From positions 186,001 to 250,000 of the forward strand of contig NZ_JAFCJE010000004.1 of NCBI RefSeq assembly GCF_018131185.1: a stretch of DNA of 64,000 nt, in the 5' to 3' direction. Below are positions 61,587 through 64,000 of this stretch, one piece after another. Origin of the DNA: Bradyrhizobium diazoefficiens (GTDB taxonomy: Bacteria > Pseudomonadota > Alphaproteobacteria > Rhizobiales > Xanthobacteraceae). Within the stretch, counting starts at the first letter, position 1; every line of letters begins with the position of its first letter. The translations under genes were made by a program, and so were the position numbers. The notes beneath the pieces were generated by a model, which was given only the letters and a program-made list of their open reading frames with translations, ran no database searches and was not told the DNA's origin.

Positions 61587-62741
61587 ATGAGCCAATCCCC
61601 CCGAAACGCGCCGGCCGCGCTGCGTTACAGGCTTGCCCCCGATCCGGCCGCCAAGGCCGCGCTGGAGGCGACGTTCAGGGCCTATGACCGCATGATGGAG
61701 ATTCTCGATGAGGTGGCGCGGAGCCACAATGTCGGTTCCAACGTCGTGCTCCTGCACGCCCACGCCTATGACCAGATCCGCAAACAGACCGCGCTGCCGT
61801 CGCGCCTGGTGACGCTGGGTCTGCGTGACCGCACCGAATATCGCGCGGCGCAGGGCCGCCGTCTGCCGCTCGACGACAAGCTCGCCAAGATCAAGGGGCC
61901 GGCCACCATTTCGATTGCGACCGTGCAAGGGCGCTTCAGCGTGCCGTTCGACTATGCGGGCTACGCCGAAGGCTGGGGGCATAGCGTGCCGGCGCGCCTG
62001 ATCCGCACCGATGACGGTTTCGAAGTTCACTACGGCGTCACGCCGAACAGTCTGCCAGAGGAGGAGAACGCCATGGATAGCATCGCTGCCGCTCCCGAGA
62101 ATTTCCTGTCCCGGGTCGGGCGCCTGATCGCCGGAATCGCCTACGACGCGATCGAGCAGGCGGAAGGCAAGAACAAGCTGAAGGTGGTCGGACAGGCCAT
62201 CCGCGAGATCGAGCGCGCCGAGAGCGAGGCGCGCGATGCGCTCGCGGCCGCGCGGGCCGAGGAATACCGCCTCAACGCGCGTCGCAGCGAGATCGAGCGC
62301 GCGATGACCGATCTTGCCGCCAAGATCGAGGGCGCGATCGCTGATGGCCGCGACGATCTCGCCCGCGCCGGGATTGCACGGCAGATGGACCTGGAGGCGC
62401 AATTCGAGGTGCTCTCGCGGGCGATCGACGAGAACAACGAGAAGATCGAGCAGTCCGTCACGTCCCTCCGTGCCGTGCTATCGGCCCTCCAGGACGCCGA
62501 GCAGCGCCGCGCCGACCTCGAAAAGAGCGAGGCGGTCGCAAGCCAGCAGGCTTCGACGTCGCCCCGCAAACCGGGCGGCAGCGCTGCGGCGGCGAAGGCG
62601 TTGCGGGCGGGCAGGGCGGTGGCGCGGGCCACCGGTGTGCCGCCGGGCATCCCGTATTCGAGCGACATCGACGAGCTCAGCACGTTGCATCGCGACAGGG
62701 AAATTGCAGCGAGGCTGGCCCGGTTGAAGTCGGGCTCCTGA
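61587..62741 (+). CDS. PspA/IM30 protein with TnpB-like N-terminal extension
   Basis: A 384-residue protein in two parts. Residues ~11-152 resemble the N-terminal half (WED and REC lobes) of IS605-type TnpB: ALRYRLAPDPAAKAALEATF, then LLHAHAYDQIRKQTALPSRL, LDDKLAKIKGPATISIATVQ and GRFSVPFDYAGYAEGW. The match stops where RuvC should begin, so no nuclease residues exist. Residues 163-~325 are PspA/IM30: NFLSRVGRLIAGIAYDAIEQ with IREIERAESEARDAL and GRDDLARAGIARQMDLEAQF, a long ESCRT-III-like coiled coil protecting the inner membrane. ATG 61587 lacks a ribosome site, whereas ATG 62073 has a perfect one and would give a 222-residue PspA of standard length. Next genes: YqiJ-like and flotillin. Confidence 0.82.
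   Translation: MSQSPRNAPAALRYRLAPDPAAKAALEATFRAYDRMMEILDEVARSHNVGSNVVLLHAHAYDQIRKQTALPSRLVTLGLRDRTEYRAAQGRRLPLDDKLAKIKGPATISIATVQGRFSVPFDYAGYAEGWGHSVPARLIRTDDGFEVHYGVTPNSLPEEENAMDSIAAAPENFLSRVGRLIAGIAYDAIEQAEGKNKLKVVGQAIREIERAESEARDALAAARAEEYRLNARRSEIERAMTDLAAKIEGAIADGRDDLARAGIARQMDLEAQFEVLSRAIDENNEKIEQSVTSLRAVLSALQDAEQRRADLEKSEAVASQQASTSPRKPGGSAAAAKALRAGRAVARATGVPPGIPYSSDIDELSTLHRDREIAARLARLKSGS
62059..62064 (+). promoter_or_regulatory. Perfect internal Shine-Dalgarno at the domain boundary
   Basis: AGGAGG, eight bases before the in-frame ATG 62073 (residue 163, MDSIAAAPENFL). It would allow PspA to be made without the TnpB-like extension. Confidence 0.65.
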
Positions 62742-62751
62742 GTGCCGTGTC

Positions 62752-63414
62752 ATGAGCGCTCTGCTCGAACACGTCATGTCCCCGGAGGTCAGGCCGTTCG
62801 CGATCGCAGCGGCCATGATCGTCATCGTCGGCTCGATCGAGGCAATCTCGATGCTGGTCGGAGCTTCGCTGAGCGAAATGCTCGGCACCAACATCGATTT
62901 CGCTCACCCCAGCGACAACGGCGTGATCAGCGCCATCTCCTGGATCAATGCCGGCGGCGTGCCGCTCTTGATCTTCCTGCTGCTGCTGCTCGGCGCCTTC
63001 TCCATTACCGGCTTCCTGATCCAGGACATCGCGCGGATGGTGGCCGGTCCCTTGCCGGCGACGCTCGCCTCCGTCGGGGCCGTCGTGGTCTCGGTTCCGC
63101 TGGTCCGTACCGCCAGCAGGGTCATCGCGCGGGTCATTCCCAAGGACGAGAGCTACGCCGTCGGCTTGGGGGATCTCGTCGGCCGCATCGGTGAGGTCGT
63201 CATCGGCCCGCTGGACCAGGGTCCGCCCGGCCGCGTCAGCGTCGCCGACATCCACGGCAACCGTCACTTCGTCTCGGCGGTCGCAGCACCTTCATCATCA
63301 CCGTTGCCGCAGGGAACCTTGGTTCTCCTGGTCGATCGCGACGGCACCCGCTTCGTGGCGGTGAAGGCCGACGATGAACTCAAGCCGTCCAAGCCACCTC
63401 TAAGCAGCAGCTAG
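62752..63414 (+). CDS. YqiJ/NfeD-like OB-fold membrane protein
   Basis: A 220-residue inner-membrane protein starting 11 bases after the PspA gene. Three helices lie near residues 13-37 (FAIAAAMIVIVGSIEAISML), 66-90 (GGVPLLIFLLLLLGAFSITG) and 95-120. They are followed by a soluble OB-fold domain (VGLGDLVGRIGEVVIGPLDQ; GRVSVADIHGNRHFVSAVAA; GTLVLLVDRDGTRFVAVKAD). This is the YqiJ arrangement, in which an NfeD-type OB domain partners a flotillin encoded directly downstream. The order PspA-YqiJ-flotillin points to a membrane-microdomain or membrane-repair unit. Confidence 0.85.
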   Translation: MSALLEHVMSPEVRPFAIAAAMIVIVGSIEAISMLVGASLSEMLGTNIDFAHPSDNGVISAISWINAGGVPLLIFLLLLLGAFSITGFLIQDIARMVAGPLPATLASVGAVVVSVPLVRTASRVIARVIPKDESYAVGLGDLVGRIGEVVIGPLDQGPPGRVSVADIHGNRHFVSAVAAPSSSPLPQGTLVLLVDRDGTRFVAVKADDELKPSKPPLSSS

Positions 63415-63434
63415 ATCATTCATTGGAGAAAGTC

Positions 63435-64000
63435 ATGTTCGACATCGCAGTCCCGGCCATGATCGGCGTCGCGCTGATCGTCGTCCTCGGGATCGTCTTC
63501 ACCATCCTCTACAAGCGCGCCACGCGTGACGAAGCCTTCGTGCGCACCGGACTCGGCGGCAAAAGGGTCGTGCTCGACGGCGGAGCCATGATCCTGCCGA
63601 TCTTCCACTCCTATGCCAGCGTCAATCTGAAGACGCTGCGGCTCACCGTGGAACGCAAGGAGCGGGAATCCCTGATCACCAAGGACCGCCTGCGCGTCGA
63701 CATCGTTGCCGAATTCTATGTGCGCGTCCGCCCCGACGATGAGAGTATCGCGCTTGCGAGCCAGACGCTGGGTGCGCTGACCAACGACGCCGAAGCCCTG
63801 CGCAACCAGGTCGAGGCGAAATTCGTCGACGGCCTGCGCTCGGTGGCGGCGACCATGAGCATCCTCGAACTCCAGGAGAAGCGCTCGGACTTCGTCAAGC
63901 ACGTGCAGGCGACAGTCGAGTCCGACGTCAAATCCAACGGCCTCGAGCTCGAATCCGTGTCGCTCACGAAGCTCGACCAGACAGACGTCAAGTTCTTCAA
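63435..64000 (+). CDS. Flotillin family protein (YqiK-like), truncated by window end
   Basis: The first ~188 residues of a flotillin. The N-terminal membrane anchor is IAVPAMIGVALIVVLGIVFT, followed by the SPFH/band-7 domain (EAFVRTGLGGKRVVLDGGAM; IFHSYASVNLKTLRLTVERK; LRVDIVAEFYVRVRPDDESI). The helical region ELQEKRSDFVKHVQATVESD lies at the end of the visible part. Flotillins assemble into large membrane-bound cages and recruit NfeD/YqiJ partners. GGAGAAA lies seven bases before ATG 63435, 20 bases after the YqiJ-like stop, so it belongs to the same operon. The coiled-coil C-terminal half is outside the window. Confidence 0.9.
   Translation, partial: MFDIAVPAMIGVALIVVLGIVFTILYKRATRDEAFVRTGLGGKRVVLDGGAMILPIFHSYASVNLKTLRLTVERKERESLITKDRLRVDIVAEFYVRVRPDDESIALASQTLGALTNDAEALRNQVEAKFVDGLRSVAATMSILELQEKRSDFVKHVQATVESDVKSNGLELESVSLTKLDQTDVKFF

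Noticed and set aside
61145..61687. 180-codon + frame across the intergenic repeat into the PspA gene
   Set aside because: It lies in the dispersed repeat and then runs out of frame into a well-supported gene; such frames are classic false calls in this genus.

Overview
The window looks like chromosome of a slow-growing rhizobium, most likely Bradyrhizobium. This rests on high GC with C/G-ending codons, a complete aapJQMP amino-acid ABC operon, a yfhM/pbpC pair, an MxKDx-repeat protein, a DUF6481-type protein, short conserved orphan proteins, and two dispersed intergenic repeats I recognise from that group. The species cannot be fixed from sequence alone. There are two tRNAs (Arg-TCT, Cys-GCA). 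I saw no CRISPR array, rRNA, prophage or intact insertion sequence.

Layout. 1-4.7 kb: the end of a TRAP solute-binding gene, then small, mostly secreted or membrane proteins. 4.7-10.7 kb: a short-passenger autotransporter, a TPR protein, a broken gene, a DUF2171 protein, an orphan PLP-fold enzyme and tRNA-Arg. 11-18.5 kb: a bacterial alpha-2-macroglobulin and penicillin-binding protein 1C. 18.5-22.3 kb: a four-gene operon (ArnT-like transferase, PAP2 phosphatase, polyprenol-phosphate glycosyltransferase, LAB_N protein), probably for lipid A or another lipid-linked sugar modification. 22.3-27 kb: TetR/EamA pair, Na/Pi cotransporter and cystathionine beta-lyase. 27.4-31.9 kb: aapJQMP. 32-39 kb: three tandem TPR/O-GlcNAc-transferase-like paralogues, all starting with TTG. 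39-50 kb: cysteine synthase and an outer-membrane factor/adaptor/double-RND efflux operon. 50-52.4 kb: a DTW protein and an ABC-2 polysaccharide exporter pair. 52.5-53.7 kb: tRNA-Cys and small proteins. 54-60.6 kb: an amide uptake and hydrolysis operon (binding protein, fused permease-ATPase, formamidase, AraC-formamidase fusion, RidA). 60.8-61.3 kb: a dispersed repeat. 61.5-64 kb: a membrane-integrity operon (PspA, YqiJ-like, flotillin/YqiK).

The most unusual item is the 61.6-62.7 kb gene. Its first ~150 residues resemble the N-terminal (WED/REC) half of IS605-type TnpB, ending where the RuvC nuclease would begin, and are fused in frame to a complete PspA/IM30 protein. A perfect Shine-Dalgarno and ATG sit exactly at the domain junction, so fused and free PspA may both be made. 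An NtrC-like palindrome lies just before the first start codon. The second notable item is the single open frame that joins an AraC regulator to a formamidase beside a separate formamidase paralogue.
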